Shown here piece after piece: positions 35,306 to 44,136 of a stretch of DNA of 64,000 nucleotides (positions are counted from its first letter, which is position 1; each line of letters starts with the position of its first letter). The position numbers and the translations under genes were made by a program. The notes below the pieces were generated by a model that saw only the letters and a list, made by a program, of their open reading frames with translations, ran no database searches and was not told the origin of the DNA. The DNA comes from Affinibrenneria salicis (GTDB lineage: Bacteria > Pseudomonadota > Gammaproteobacteria > Enterobacterales > Enterobacteriaceae): contig NZ_VYKJ01000001.1 of NCBI RefSeq assembly GCF_008710095.1, positions 434,001 through 498,000 on the forward strand, given 5' to 3'.

Positions 35306-36694
35306 TCAGAATTTATATTGCAACGCGACCCGATTCTGCCAGAAAGAATAATCATACTGCGGCGAGGTTTGTACCCCTAAGAAATTAGACAGACTTAACC
35401 CTTTCAGGGCGCCGCTGAAATTATAAATGCCGAAGATGACATATTCAGACTGGTTGATACTGGAAGCGCCGGCCTTTTTCTTCAGATCCATAAAGGAATA
35501 ATAACTGCCGATGGTTAACGCCGGCATGGCCTGATAGCTGATGCGGGTTGAATAGGCGTTGCCGGTACCCAGATCCTGGGTGCTGGTGAAATAGGGCTGA
35601 GCGAAATATTTGCCCGATGAGGTGCTATGCGAATAAGGCGTCACCAACGCGCCGTTCAGATAAGCATCCCCGCTGGCCGCCATATGATTGTAATTCAGCG
35701 ACCACTTGATTTTCGGCGTCGGCGCAACGGCCAGCTGCAGGCCATAAGAGGTATTATCCACTTTCCCCATCAGCTGCTTCCCTTCGCCGGCGCCGCGGAT
35801 AAATTGAACGCCGATATCGGGTTGCCAGGGCTGTTCCTGCCATTGCAGATGCCCTTCGCCATAGAAAATCGTCACGTAATCAGCGTAGTTTTCATACCAC
35901 ATCTGTCCGCTCAGCGTCTTGTCGTCGACCTTCAGCGATCGTCCGGCGCCGACCGCCCACGCGCCGCTGGTTTTTTCCGTCACTTCGCTATACGAGGAGG
36001 TGGCCAGAAACTGATCCGTGCGCCAGGGCTTATAGCGATAAATTTTACTGGCGTGCAGGAAATCGGTTTTATCGCCCCAGTGCATATCCACCGCGCGGAA
36101 CAGTATCGGGGTAATACGCCAGTCGTAATCGCTGATAAACGGCATATCCACCCGCTGGTTGCCGGCCGTAATGCTGAAATCGCGATATTGCCAGCGCAGA
36201 TAAGCCTCGCCGACATTGGTCTGGTTCGGGCCCAGTTCGGTCACCAGCCGTTCTACCGGCGGATGCCACAGCCCCCGCTGGAAAATACCGCTGACGCCGG
36301 CGCTGAAGCCGAAATAAGGCGCCGTCTGGTATTTAATGCTGCCGCCGTAGCTGGCGGTATCCTGATTTTTATCTTTGACGAAATAAGCGTTATGCGTCGA
36401 AAAGTAGAGCGTACGCAAAGAGCCGTTTACCGAACCGCAGCGAAACATATCGGTAAAGCGGGTCACGCCGCTCTCATTCTGATCGCAGGTCTGCCCCAAA
36501 TTACTGGTATAAGGCTGTGCGGCCGGCTGTTGCGCGGCCAGCGCCAGCGGGCTTAGCAAGAAAGCGCCGGCCAGCGCGCCCGCGACGAATAACGGCCCGC
36601 CGCCGCGATATGGTCTTTGGTTTGCCGCTCCGTCAGCGACGGCTTGTACATATTTCCCCGGATAATTGCTAATAAATAAATTTTTCACATCCAT
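35306..36694 (-). CDS. OprD-family outer-membrane porin
   Basis: A 462-residue predicted outer-membrane beta-barrel. A signal peptide lies near residues 35-60 (PLFVAGALAGAFLLSPLALAAQQ), with a long charged stretch before it. Barrel signatures of the OprD/substrate-specific porin family include GSLRTLYFSTHNAYF, GGSIKYQTAPYFGFSAGV and DLGTGNAYSTRISYQAMPALTIG, and the protein ends in an aromatic LQYKF, the usual OMP assembly signal. OprD-type porins admit amino acids and small carboxylates. Surrounded by purine genes, it is likely the entry route for their substrate. The start at 36694 (MDVKNLF) is favoured over 36751. Confidence 0.85.
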   Translation of the reverse strand: MDVKNLFISNYPGKYVQAVADGAANQRPYRGGGPLFVAGALAGAFLLSPLALAAQQPAAQPYTSNLGQTCDQNESGVTRFTDMFRCGSVNGSLRTLYFSTHNAYFVKDKNQDTASYGGSIKYQTAPYFGFSAGVSGIFQRGLWHPPVERLVTELGPNQTNVGEAYLRWQYRDFSITAGNQRVDMPFISDYDWRITPILFRAVDMHWGDKTDFLHASKIYRYKPWRTDQFLATSSYSEVTEKTSGAWAVGAGRSLKVDDKTLSGQMWYENYADYVTIFYGEGHLQWQEQPWQPDIGVQFIRGAGEGKQLMGKVDNTSYGLQLAVAPTPKIKWSLNYNHMAASGDAYLNGALVTPYSHSTSSGKYFAQPYFTSTQDLGTGNAYSTRISYQAMPALTIGSYYSFMDLKKKAGASSINQSEYVIFGIYNFSGALKGLSLSNFLGVQTSPQYDYSFWQNRVALQYKF

Positions 36695-37029
36695 ATTCCC
36701 ATCAGAAGTAATTAATGAAAGCCGGCTTCGAATAGACATAGCCAACTGCACCTGGCGCGATAAAAACTTTTGCAGGCTGATACAGGTAATTAATCATATT
36801 GGATGAATTCCGCCGCTCGTCGTCGCCGGTTATCGACCATCCAATAATGGAAATATCAGGTACGATAGATTTTCTTTATTTTTCTGATTGCGTTTATTCT
36901 CTGATTGCCCCCTTAGTTAATTTATTCATCGAATTTGTCTGGAAAAACAGATTGCGACGGATCGCGGCGCGCAGACCCGGCGGCGACCGATAGCGCGCGG
37001 CCGGTCTGCGCCACGCGCGATTCGCCGCC
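36695..37029. other. Gap between the porin and ssnA genes
   Basis: This 335-bp gap should hold the porin promoter, since ssnA ends at 37030 on the same strand. I checked for a -24/-12 element with GG and GC ten bases apart facing the porin and found none with correct spacing. No gene is supported. Confidence 0.45.
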
Positions 37030-38358
37030 CTACGGCAGACGGTCCATGCGCTGCCAGAGGCTGGCGGCGCTGCGCCGCGCGTTGTGGTAGATCTCCGCCA
37101 CGTCGAACGGAAACTGGCGATCTTCGTACACCATGTTGCCCGCCACCATCACGCTGTGCACGCTGGCCGAACTCAGCCCGAACGCCAGGTGACCGGCCAG
37201 ATTGTCCTGACACATCGGCGTGGGCGACTGATAATCGCAGATGGTCAGATCGGCCTGATATCCGGCCGCCAGCGAACCGAAACGGGCGTTAAAATTACGC
37301 TCGAGCAGCAGATTGCCGTTATGCAGAAAACGCAGGAAGCTGTCCGGCCACAGCGATCCGCCGGCGTCGCGCTGCTTAAAGAAAGCGAATTTCAGCTCTT
37401 CAAACATGTCGGCGCCGATACCGTCCGTCCCCAGCGCCACATGCCGGTACTCCGCCAGTCGCGCGTTATAGCCGACCTGATTATTCATGTTGGAACGGGC
37501 GTTATGCACCAGAAAGGCCCGGCGCTGATTGATAACCGCCACATCGTCGGACGAGAGAAAAATACCGTGCGCAATCAGACTCTTGTCATTTAACAGCCCC
37601 GCCTGATCCAGACGCACCATCGGATCGACGCCGTAGTGATGGTGGCTATGGGACACGTCGTAGCGGTCTTCCGCCACGTGGATATGCAGCCCGCGCCCGG
37701 TTTCGCGCAGCGCGTCCGCCAGCATCTCCAGCCCGGCCTGCGGCAGCGTGAACGGCGCGTGCGCGCCGATATGCGCCTCGACCAGATACGGCCCGCGCCC
37801 CGCCTGGCGATCGGCCTCAATCCGGCGGGCGAAGCGGATATTCTCCTCCACGCCCTGGCGCAGCTCGTCCAGCCCGCCGTTGCGATCGGTGGTTTCATAA
37901 CAGGTCATGCCGCGCAGTCCGGCCTGCAGAAAGCCGCGGCGCAGGATATCCAGCGAGCCGGCGATCAGCGCCGGCGAGGCATGGTGATCGATGACCGCCG
38001 TACAGCCCTGCTTAATCGCCTCCAGCGAGCAGATCAGGCCGCTGTAGTACAGCGACTCCTCGTCCAGCGCCCGGTCCAGCTTCCACCACAGATTCTTCAG
38101 CGTGGAGATAAAGTCGGGACAGGGGGCGATGCCGGCCATAATGCCGCGCGCCAGCCCGGAATAAAAATGGTTGTGAGCGCAGACAAGGCCCGGCATGACC
38201 AGCCGGCCGCGCATCGCTTTCACCGTCGCGCCCGGATAGCGCGCCGTCAGATTGGTGCCCACATCGGCGATCGTCGTTCCGTCGATGGCGATATCCATCC
38301 CGCTGATGATGTGCGCCGGCGCGAACTGCACCAGCGTGGCGTTGTGCAATATCAGCAT
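37030..38358 (-). CDS. ssnA: SsnA-type amidohydrolase/aminohydrolase
   Basis: A 442-residue protein, the same length as E. coli SsnA. Metal-binding motifs are present: VCAHNHFYSGLARG, HIHVAEDRYDVSHSHHHYG, and GTDGIGADMFEELKFAF. The family belongs to cytosine-deaminase-like amidohydrolases. In gut bacteria ssnA is part of a gene set needed for anaerobic purine/urate breakdown, acting on a ring intermediate; the exact step is not settled by sequence. It starts 3 bp after ygfK, forming a ygfK-ssnA operon. Confidence 0.93.
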   Translation of the reverse strand: MLILHNATLVQFAPAHIISGMDIAIDGTTIADVGTNLTARYPGATVKAMRGRLVMPGLVCAHNHFYSGLARGIMAGIAPCPDFISTLKNLWWKLDRALDEESLYYSGLICSLEAIKQGCTAVIDHHASPALIAGSLDILRRGFLQAGLRGMTCYETTDRNGGLDELRQGVEENIRFARRIEADRQAGRGPYLVEAHIGAHAPFTLPQAGLEMLADALRETGRGLHIHVAEDRYDVSHSHHHYGVDPMVRLDQAGLLNDKSLIAHGIFLSSDDVAVINQRRAFLVHNARSNMNNQVGYNARLAEYRHVALGTDGIGADMFEELKFAFFKQRDAGGSLWPDSFLRFLHNGNLLLERNFNARFGSLAAGYQADLTICDYQSPTPMCQDNLAGHLAFGLSSASVHSVMVAGNMVYEDRQFPFDVAEIYHNARRSAASLWQRMDRLP

Positions 38359-38361
38359 GGT

Positions 38362-41300
38362 TTATTCCTCCACCGCGCCGAGCAGATAATGATGATGTCG
38401 ATAAACATGGCTAATGATGCGGCACATATCGGTCAGCTCCGGCGGCACGCGACCGAACTGCCCCTGTTCGTCGATCTCCAGGTGGTAAATCTGCTGCTGA
38501 TGACGCACCAGCACGCCGTCATCGGTCAGCAGAAAACCGGGATTGCCGCTGGCGGCGAAATCCTGCTGCAGGTTGAAAATGGTGACCTTGTCGCGGTAGG
38601 GCCGTCCCTGCCACGGACAAAACTGGGCGCAGTTGCCGCATTCGTTGCAATACGCGTCAATGTGCAATGTCTGGAAGCGATCGCGGAAGCCGGGCACCGC
38701 GATGGAAATGTTGGCCCGGTTGGGGCAGACGTCCACGCATTTGGCGCACACATAGTTGCACGACAGGCAGCGCTGCGCCTCCTGACGGGCAAAGTCATCC
38801 TGCCGTTCGGCGGACACCAGACGCACATCGATCTGCCCTTTGCGGCGATAGATCGCATCAGGATCGGTATTCAGCCAGCGTTTTGCCGCATGGTCGTCGC
38901 GAATATTCTCGCGCCGCAGGATGGTATCCGTCGCGCGCCGCGCCGCGCCGATGGCCGCCACAATCGAAGCCGGGCCGCTCTGCACGTCGCCGATCAGGAA
39001 CACATTCGCGCGCGCCGTTTCCTGAGTGCGGGTATCCACGATCGGCGCGCCGCGCGCGTCCGCCGGAATGCCGATATCGGCCAGATGCGCGTAGTCCGGC
39101 TGTTCGCCGATCGCGGTGATCAGCGCATCCATATGCAGCGTCTCGACTCGATCGGTCTCCACCGGCCGCGCGCGCCCCTGGGCATCCGGCTCGCCGCGCG
39201 CCATCACGCGCAGCCGCAGCGTGCCGTCGGCATCAAAGCGCTCGGGGTTGACCATAAAGCGGAAGTGCACGCCTTCGGCGCGCGCCTCCTCCACCTCCTC
39301 GCGCCAGGCCGGCATCTCGCGTTCGCCGCGGCGATACAGGATGGTGACCTGTTCGACGCCGGGCAGACGCAGCGCGGCCCGGGCGCAATCCATCGCGGTG
39401 TTGCCGGCGCCCACGACGCCGACCGAACGGCCGGGCCGCAGATTCTCGCCGCGATTAAAACGCCGCAGAAACTGGAACGACGACCAGACGGCGGGATGAT
39501 CGCCGGCCAGCGTAACCGGGCGGCTTTTCTGCGCGCCGGTGCCGACGCAGATATAGTCGAATCCCTGCCGCCGCAGGGCGTCAATCGTCAGGCCGTCGTC
39601 GCAGCCGTACACGAACTTCACGCCGTGGCTGGCGACAAAATCGATATCGTGCTGAACTTTTTCCGCCGGGATGCGGAACTGCGGCACCACATGGCGCACC
39701 ACGCCGCCCGCGCTCTGTTCCCGCTCGAACAGGGTCACCGGGTGGCCCGCCCGGGCGAGGAAATAGCCGGCGGCCAGCCCGGCCGGACCGGCGCCGATAA
39801 CCGCCACCGCATGACGGCTGCCGGAGCCGGCCGGTTTAAACCAGCGTTGCTGATAGCCCTGCCAGCCCTTTTCCAGCGCGATACGCTTGATCGCGCGAAT
39901 ATTCAGCGCGCTGTCGTAATCCAGTCGGGTACAGTTAAATTCGCACTGATGATCGCAGATGTGGCCGGTGATAGCCGGCAGCGCATTGCGCCGGTAGATC
40001 AGATCCAGCGCGTCGACATAGCGCCCCTCGCCGGCCAGCCGCAGATATTCGGGGATATCCTGCTTAATGGCGCAGGCGCTGACGCAGGGCGCGACATAGC
40101 AATCGGACAGCGGCAGCGCGTCGCCGGCATCAATGGCGTCGTCGCTTTTCCAGCTTTTCTGGTGATATGAGGTTTCCAGCGCCTCGGCGGCCAGCGCGTT
40201 CAGCCGCTCGACATCCACCGTCGCGCGCTGCCAGCCGGCGGACGCTTCCAGCTCGCGCGCGCAGGCGGCGAGACGCAGATAGCCGCCGGGTTTCAACAAA
40301 TCGGTCGCCATCGTGATCGGGTGAATGCCGGTCTCATGAATGGCGCGAATATTCAGCTGGCTGGCGCCGCCGGAATAGGAGATCGGCAGTTGGCCGTGAA
40401 AATGCTGCGACAGCACCGCCGCCACGTTGATGGCGAGCGGAAACAGCGCCCGACCGGACATATACATCTCATCGCCCGGCAGACGCGCCTTATGGTTGAC
40501 CGCGCCCAGCGTATTGGTCAGCTTCACGCCGAACGACAGCCGCCGCTCATCGGCCAGCGTCATCAGCCGCTCCAGCATGCTCAGCGCCCGGTCGAGCTGT
40601 AGATCGTGCAGGAACGACGCTTCTTTCAGTTGGATATAGTCAAATCCGCAGCGATCGAGGATCTCGCGTACCCGCCGATAGCCCAGCAGCGTCGGGTTAA
40701 GTTTGACGAAGGTATGCAGCCCTTTCTCCTGCAGCATATAGCGGCAGATGGCCTCGATTTCATCCGGCGGACAGCCGTGCATAGTGGAGAGCGTAACGCC
40801 GCGCACCAGCCGCGACTCAATGCGTTCCGGCAGCAGAGCCAGCTGCGCGCGGCGCGCGTCCAGCCCGGGCGCGCGCAGTACGTCCGCCCGTTCGATCCAG
40901 CGCGCCAGCGTCTGCCGATAAAAGCCGAACGCCGGCGAGCCGGAGGCGTCCATCATGGTGGCGATAAAATCCTGCATCGGCGGCTGTTTAATGCCTTGCA
41001 GGTCATAGCCCACGCTCATATTAAAAATAAACGACCGCCCCTGCTCAGGCGAACGCGGGGCAAACAGACACTCCAGCAGATGGAGGGCAAACCAGGCCTT
41101 GAGATATTCATCCGCGGCTTTGCCCAGGGTAAATTCGGTCGACCACTCGGTGTTGAAGCCTTCATCCTCGGCATCGATGCAGGGCTTTTCCAGCTCCAGT
41201 CGATCCAGAATCTGCACCGTTTTCAGTTCGATGAAGCTGCCGCCGGTCAGCCAGGCGGTAATAATATTCTGCGCCAGCTGAGTGTGCGGACCGGCCGCCG

Positions 41301-41475
41301 GTCCGACCGGCGTATCGCAGCGCTCGCCGAATACCTGCATCTGCCGGGCGGGATCGCGCCGGTAAAATTGGCTTTCCGGGATCGAAAAAATAGAACGGCT
41401 CTGCTGATATTCGGCAAACATTCGCCCCAGCAATTGCTCAAACGGAATGGGACGCATCACATCACCCACATTCAT
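38362..41475 (-). CDS. ygfK: YgfK-type iron-sulfur flavoprotein oxidoreductase
   Basis: A 1037-residue protein, matching E. coli YgfK (about 1032). The N-terminal half (PFEQLLGRMFAEYQQSRSIF onward) is the dihydroorotate-dehydrogenase-like flavin barrel; a glutamate-synthase-small-subunit-like region follows with CNCTR-type Cys (CDHQCEFNCTR), FAD-binding GAGPAGLAAGYFLARAG and NAD-binding GVVGAGNTAMDCA. The C terminus has two [4Fe-4S] motifs (CLSCNYVCAKCVDVCP; CNECGNCAQFCP). It is thought to reduce a purine-derived ring or route electrons in this pathway; the old name 'selenate reductase' is not a proven role. A sigma-54-type promoter lies about 105 bp upstream. Confidence 0.93.
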   Translation of the reverse strand: MNVGDVMRPIPFEQLLGRMFAEYQQSRSIFSIPESQFYRRDPARQMQVFGERCDTPVGPAAGPHTQLAQNIITAWLTGGSFIELKTVQILDRLELEKPCIDAEDEGFNTEWSTEFTLGKAADEYLKAWFALHLLECLFAPRSPEQGRSFIFNMSVGYDLQGIKQPPMQDFIATMMDASGSPAFGFYRQTLARWIERADVLRAPGLDARRAQLALLPERIESRLVRGVTLSTMHGCPPDEIEAICRYMLQEKGLHTFVKLNPTLLGYRRVREILDRCGFDYIQLKEASFLHDLQLDRALSMLERLMTLADERRLSFGVKLTNTLGAVNHKARLPGDEMYMSGRALFPLAINVAAVLSQHFHGQLPISYSGGASQLNIRAIHETGIHPITMATDLLKPGGYLRLAACARELEASAGWQRATVDVERLNALAAEALETSYHQKSWKSDDAIDAGDALPLSDCYVAPCVSACAIKQDIPEYLRLAGEGRYVDALDLIYRRNALPAITGHICDHQCEFNCTRLDYDSALNIRAIKRIALEKGWQGYQQRWFKPAGSGSRHAVAVIGAGPAGLAAGYFLARAGHPVTLFEREQSAGGVVRHVVPQFRIPAEKVQHDIDFVASHGVKFVYGCDDGLTIDALRRQGFDYICVGTGAQKSRPVTLAGDHPAVWSSFQFLRRFNRGENLRPGRSVGVVGAGNTAMDCARAALRLPGVEQVTILYRRGEREMPAWREEVEEARAEGVHFRFMVNPERFDADGTLRLRVMARGEPDAQGRARPVETDRVETLHMDALITAIGEQPDYAHLADIGIPADARGAPIVDTRTQETARANVFLIGDVQSGPASIVAAIGAARRATDTILRRENIRDDHAAKRWLNTDPDAIYRRKGQIDVRLVSAERQDDFARQEAQRCLSCNYVCAKCVDVCPNRANISIAVPGFRDRFQTLHIDAYCNECGNCAQFCPWQGRPYRDKVTIFNLQQDFAASGNPGFLLTDDGVLVRHQQQIYHLEIDEQGQFGRVPPELTDMCRIISHVYRHHHYLLGAVEE

Positions 41476-41579
41476 CTCCTTCGTGTATTTTCAGGAAAAA
41501 ATAAACGCGCGATTACCGCACGCCACGCCGGACGGATTATCGTTTTACTCCGGCAGCGGTTAACCACACGAAGAGTATT

Positions 41580-41595
41580 AGCAATATGCAGGCCA
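41580..41595 (-). promoter_or_regulatory. Sigma-54 promoter of ygfK-ssnA
   Basis: On the minus strand TGGCCTGCATATTGCT has TGGC, the G at position 7 and TTGC at exact -24/-12 spacing. Transcription would begin near 41568, about 93 bases before ygfK. It faces away from the second element at 41835. Confidence 0.65.
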
Positions 41596-41745
41596 GAAAT
41601 AAGCGCGACGCGACTGGCGAAGGGGAATAACGCCGGCGCGGAAAGCGATGACTCGCCAGAGGAAATTTATATGGTTGTCCGGCGCGCTTTTTTATTTCCT
41701 TTCCCTTTCTTTTGCCGCACCGCTTTTTTCATATTAATAATCGCA

Positions 41746-41762
41746 TTTCTCATTTTGAGAAA
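41746..41762. promoter_or_regulatory. Palindrome between two sigma-54 promoters (candidate activator site)
   Basis: TTTCTCATTTTGAGAAA has 7-bp arms around a 3-base centre. It lies about 108 bp upstream of the predicted start for the xdhC-like gene and 186 bp upstream of that for ygfK, distances suited to an enhancer-binding activator such as YgeV. It does not resemble the PurR-like boxes near guaD. Confidence 0.4.
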
Positions 41763-41834
41763 AAAAACCGCAATGGGGGAAATAAAGGCGCCGGCTACGG
41801 CGCCTGTCCCGATCTGATCCGTCGCAACGCCATA

Positions 41835-41850
41835 AGGCATGAAATTTGCA
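41835..41850 (+). promoter_or_regulatory. Sigma-54 promoter of the xdhC-like gene
   Basis: AGGCATGAAATTTGCA matches TGGCACGNNNNTTGCA except at positions 1 and 6, with invariant GG and GC correctly spaced. The expected start near 41862 leaves a 36-base leader before the ATG at 41898. Confidence 0.75.
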
Positions 41851-41897
41851 GGTTATCGATATCAGTCAGCAGCAGCTTTGCATCAGTGAGGGACAGG

Positions 41898-42707
41898 ATG
41901 AATATATTTGCCCACGCGGCCGAACTGGAACAGAACAACCGGGCTTTCGCGTTTATCCAAATCATCGAAAGCCGCGGTTCCACGCCCCGCCATACCGCCA
42001 CTATGCTGGTGGACGACGAAGGAAACTGTACCGGGACCATCGGCGGAGGAATGATGGAAATACGGGTGCTTGAGCAAGCCAGACAGGCGCTGGAGCAGGG
42101 CGAATCGCGGCTGTTCAACGGCCGCATGGCGCGCCAGGGCGAAGGCGCGGTGGGCTCGGACTGCGGCGGCGCGATGACCGTGCATATCGCCGTCCAGCCG
42201 CGCCGGCCGAATCTGGTGCTGATCGGCGCCGGCCACGTTAACCGGGCCATCGCCATCGCCGCGCAGCCGCTGGGCTTCAACATTACCCTGCTGGATACCT
42301 GGCCGGACAATCTCAACCACGCCGATCTGCCGGCGGACTGCCGCCGCGTGGCCGCCGGCAGTTTCAGCGAGGGGATCGGCCAGCTGACGCTCGACGACAA
42401 CAGCTTCGTTGTCATCGCCACCAACCATCAGGATATGGAGGCGCTGGAACTGACCATCGGCCGGCCGGTGCGCTATCTCGGCCTGCTGGCCAGCCGGCGT
42501 AAACTGCAGACCTTTAAAAACACGCTGACGAAGAACGGCGTAGCCGCCGATGCGATCGCCGCGCTCTATTCGCCGATCGGACTGGATATCGGCGCCGAAA
42601 CGCCGGAAGAGATCGCCATCAGCGTGCTGGCGGAGATCCTGCAGGTGAAAAACCGGACCAGCGGTCAACAGCTGCAGTCCACCACGCTGGCCGCCGTATC
42701 AGAATGA
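41898..42707 (+). CDS. XdhC/CoxI-family molybdenum cofactor insertion chaperone
   Basis: A 269-residue protein of the XdhC/CoxI family. N-terminal TIGGGMMEIRVLEQA and SDCGGAMTVHI are the family's conserved blocks, followed by a Rossmann fold LVLIGAGHVNRAIAIAA (about 115-130) and YLGLLASRRK. Such proteins bind molybdopterin, help its sulfuration and load it into xanthine-dehydrogenase-type enzymes, of which two are encoded here. I start it at 41898, where a GGACAGG site precedes it and the sigma-54 promoter is upstream. Its last 9 bp overlap the end of hyuA on the other strand. This is not E. coli XdhC (an Fe-S subunit), despite the shared name. Confidence 0.9.
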   Translation: MNIFAHAAELEQNNRAFAFIQIIESRGSTPRHTATMLVDDEGNCTGTIGGGMMEIRVLEQARQALEQGESRLFNGRMARQGEGAVGSDCGGAMTVHIAVQPRRPNLVLIGAGHVNRAIAIAAQPLGFNITLLDTWPDNLNHADLPADCRRVAAGSFSEGIGQLTLDDNSFVVIATNHQDMEALELTIGRPVRYLGLLASRRKLQTFKNTLTKNGVAADAIAALYSPIGLDIGAETPEEIAISVLAEILQVKNRTSGQQLQSTTLAAVSE

Positions 42708-44099
42708 GTCCGCGCCGGCCGTCGCCCTGAACGGCTGCCGGCGCACAAAGCGCCCGTGACCGCGCTGACCGCTGAATACGCCGTCCCGGCAGACGATCTC
42801 ACCGCGGCACAGGGTCAGCACCGGCCAGCCGCGGCAGGTCATCCCCTCATACGGCGAATAGTCGCCGTTATCGTGCATCGCCTCGTGGCGCAAGGTAACG
42901 CTGCGCCGCGGGTCGAACAGCACCAGATCGGCATCCGCCCCCGGGTTGAGGTTTCCCTTCTGCGGCCACAGGCCGAACAGCTGCGCGGGCCGGGCGCTGG
43001 TCAGCGCGACAAACTGCGACGGCGTGAGGCGGCCGCTCGCCACCCCGCCCGAATAAAGCAGCGCCAGACGGTTTTCCACGCCCGGCAATCCGTTGGGGCA
43101 GCGGCTGAAATCGCCGCCGGACAGGGTCAGGCGCTGCTGGCGCGAAAAGTTGCAGTGGTCGGTCGCCACGGTGGCGATGCTGCCGTCCGCCAGGCCGCGC
43201 CACAGCGCGTCCTGCTCCTCGCGCGGGCGCAGCGGCGGGCTGAGAATAAACTGCATTCCGTCCGGGCGCAGATACAGCGAGTCGTCCAGCAGCAGGTACT
43301 GCGGACAGGTTTCCGCCCATACCGCCTGACCGGCCCGTTGCGCCAGCCGGATGTAGTCCAGCCCCAGCCCGTTGGACAGGTGTACGATATACAGCGGCGC
43401 GCCGCCGGCCAGCGAGGCCAGATTGATCATTCGGGCGACGGCTTCCGCTTCGCAGGCCAGCGGCCGGCTCAATGCATGGTAAACCGGCGCGGTGCGCCCC
43501 TCGCGCAGGAAGATGTCGCGCTGCCAGCGGATGGCGGCGTCGTTCTCCGGGTGCACGGTCGCCAGCGCGCCCACCTGCCGCAGGCGCTGCAGCGCGCGCA
43601 GCACCGCCCCGTCATCCAGCTTGTACTGATAAGTCAGATACAGCTTGAAGCTGCTGACGCCCTCCTGCGTCACCATTGACGCCATCTCGTCCAGAATGGC
43701 GTCGTCCACGTGCTGAATCACGCCGTGGAAGCTGTAGTCAATCACCGCCTGCCCGCCGGCATACTCATGGTAACGCGCCAGTTGATGATGCAGATCGCAG
43801 CCGGCCGGGCCGAACCCCATATGGTCGACGATGGTGGTGGTGCCGCCGCAGGCCGCCGCGCGCGTGCCGGTAAAGAAGTCGTCGCAGCTGCGCCCGATAC
43901 CCACATCGATATTGAAATGGGTATGCACATCGATGCCGCCCGGCATCACCTGGCAGCCGCCGGCGTCGATCACCGCCATATCCGGCTCGATGGCGATCTC
44001 GCTGGCGCGACGGGCGATCCGTCCCTGTTCGATCAGCAGATCCTGCCGATAGCAGCCGCGATGATCGACCAGCGTTCCGCCTTTAATTAAACGTCTCAT
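42699..44099 (-). CDS. hyuA: D-hydantoinase/dihydropyrimidinase-type cyclic amidohydrolase
   Basis: A 466-residue amidohydrolase, close to E. coli HyuA (461). His59 and His61 in GIDVHTHFN bind the first zinc, and Lys152 in SSFKLYLTY is the lysine carbamylated to bridge the two metals. VHPENDAAI and CPQYLLLDDSLY match D-hydantoinases. It opens hydantoin or dihydropyrimidine rings to N-carbamoyl amino acids. Encoded 37 bp after ygeX in the same operon; products should go to the N-carbamoyl hydrolases encoded at 51890-54115. Confidence 0.93.
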   Translation of the reverse strand: MRRLIKGGTLVDHRGCYRQDLLIEQGRIARRASEIAIEPDMAVIDAGGCQVMPGGIDVHTHFNIDVGIGRSCDDFFTGTRAAACGGTTTIVDHMGFGPAGCDLHHQLARYHEYAGGQAVIDYSFHGVIQHVDDAILDEMASMVTQEGVSSFKLYLTYQYKLDDGAVLRALQRLRQVGALATVHPENDAAIRWQRDIFLREGRTAPVYHALSRPLACEAEAVARMINLASLAGGAPLYIVHLSNGLGLDYIRLAQRAGQAVWAETCPQYLLLDDSLYLRPDGMQFILSPPLRPREEQDALWRGLADGSIATVATDHCNFSRQQRLTLSGGDFSRCPNGLPGVENRLALLYSGGVASGRLTPSQFVALTSARPAQLFGLWPQKGNLNPGADADLVLFDPRRSVTLRHEAMHDNGDYSPYEGMTCRGWPVLTLCRGEIVCRDGVFSGQRGHGRFVRRQPFRATAGADSF

Positions 44100-44136
44100 A
44101 CTGTCTTCCTATTAAATGCCGCCGTTGCGTCCGGCC

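Noticed and set aside
37636..40170. An 844-codon open frame on the plus strand opposite ssnA and ygfK
   Set aside because: It lies wholly antisense to two strongly recognised genes, has low-complexity Arg/Ala/His-rich content and no family resemblance. Long antisense frames are expected at this GC content.
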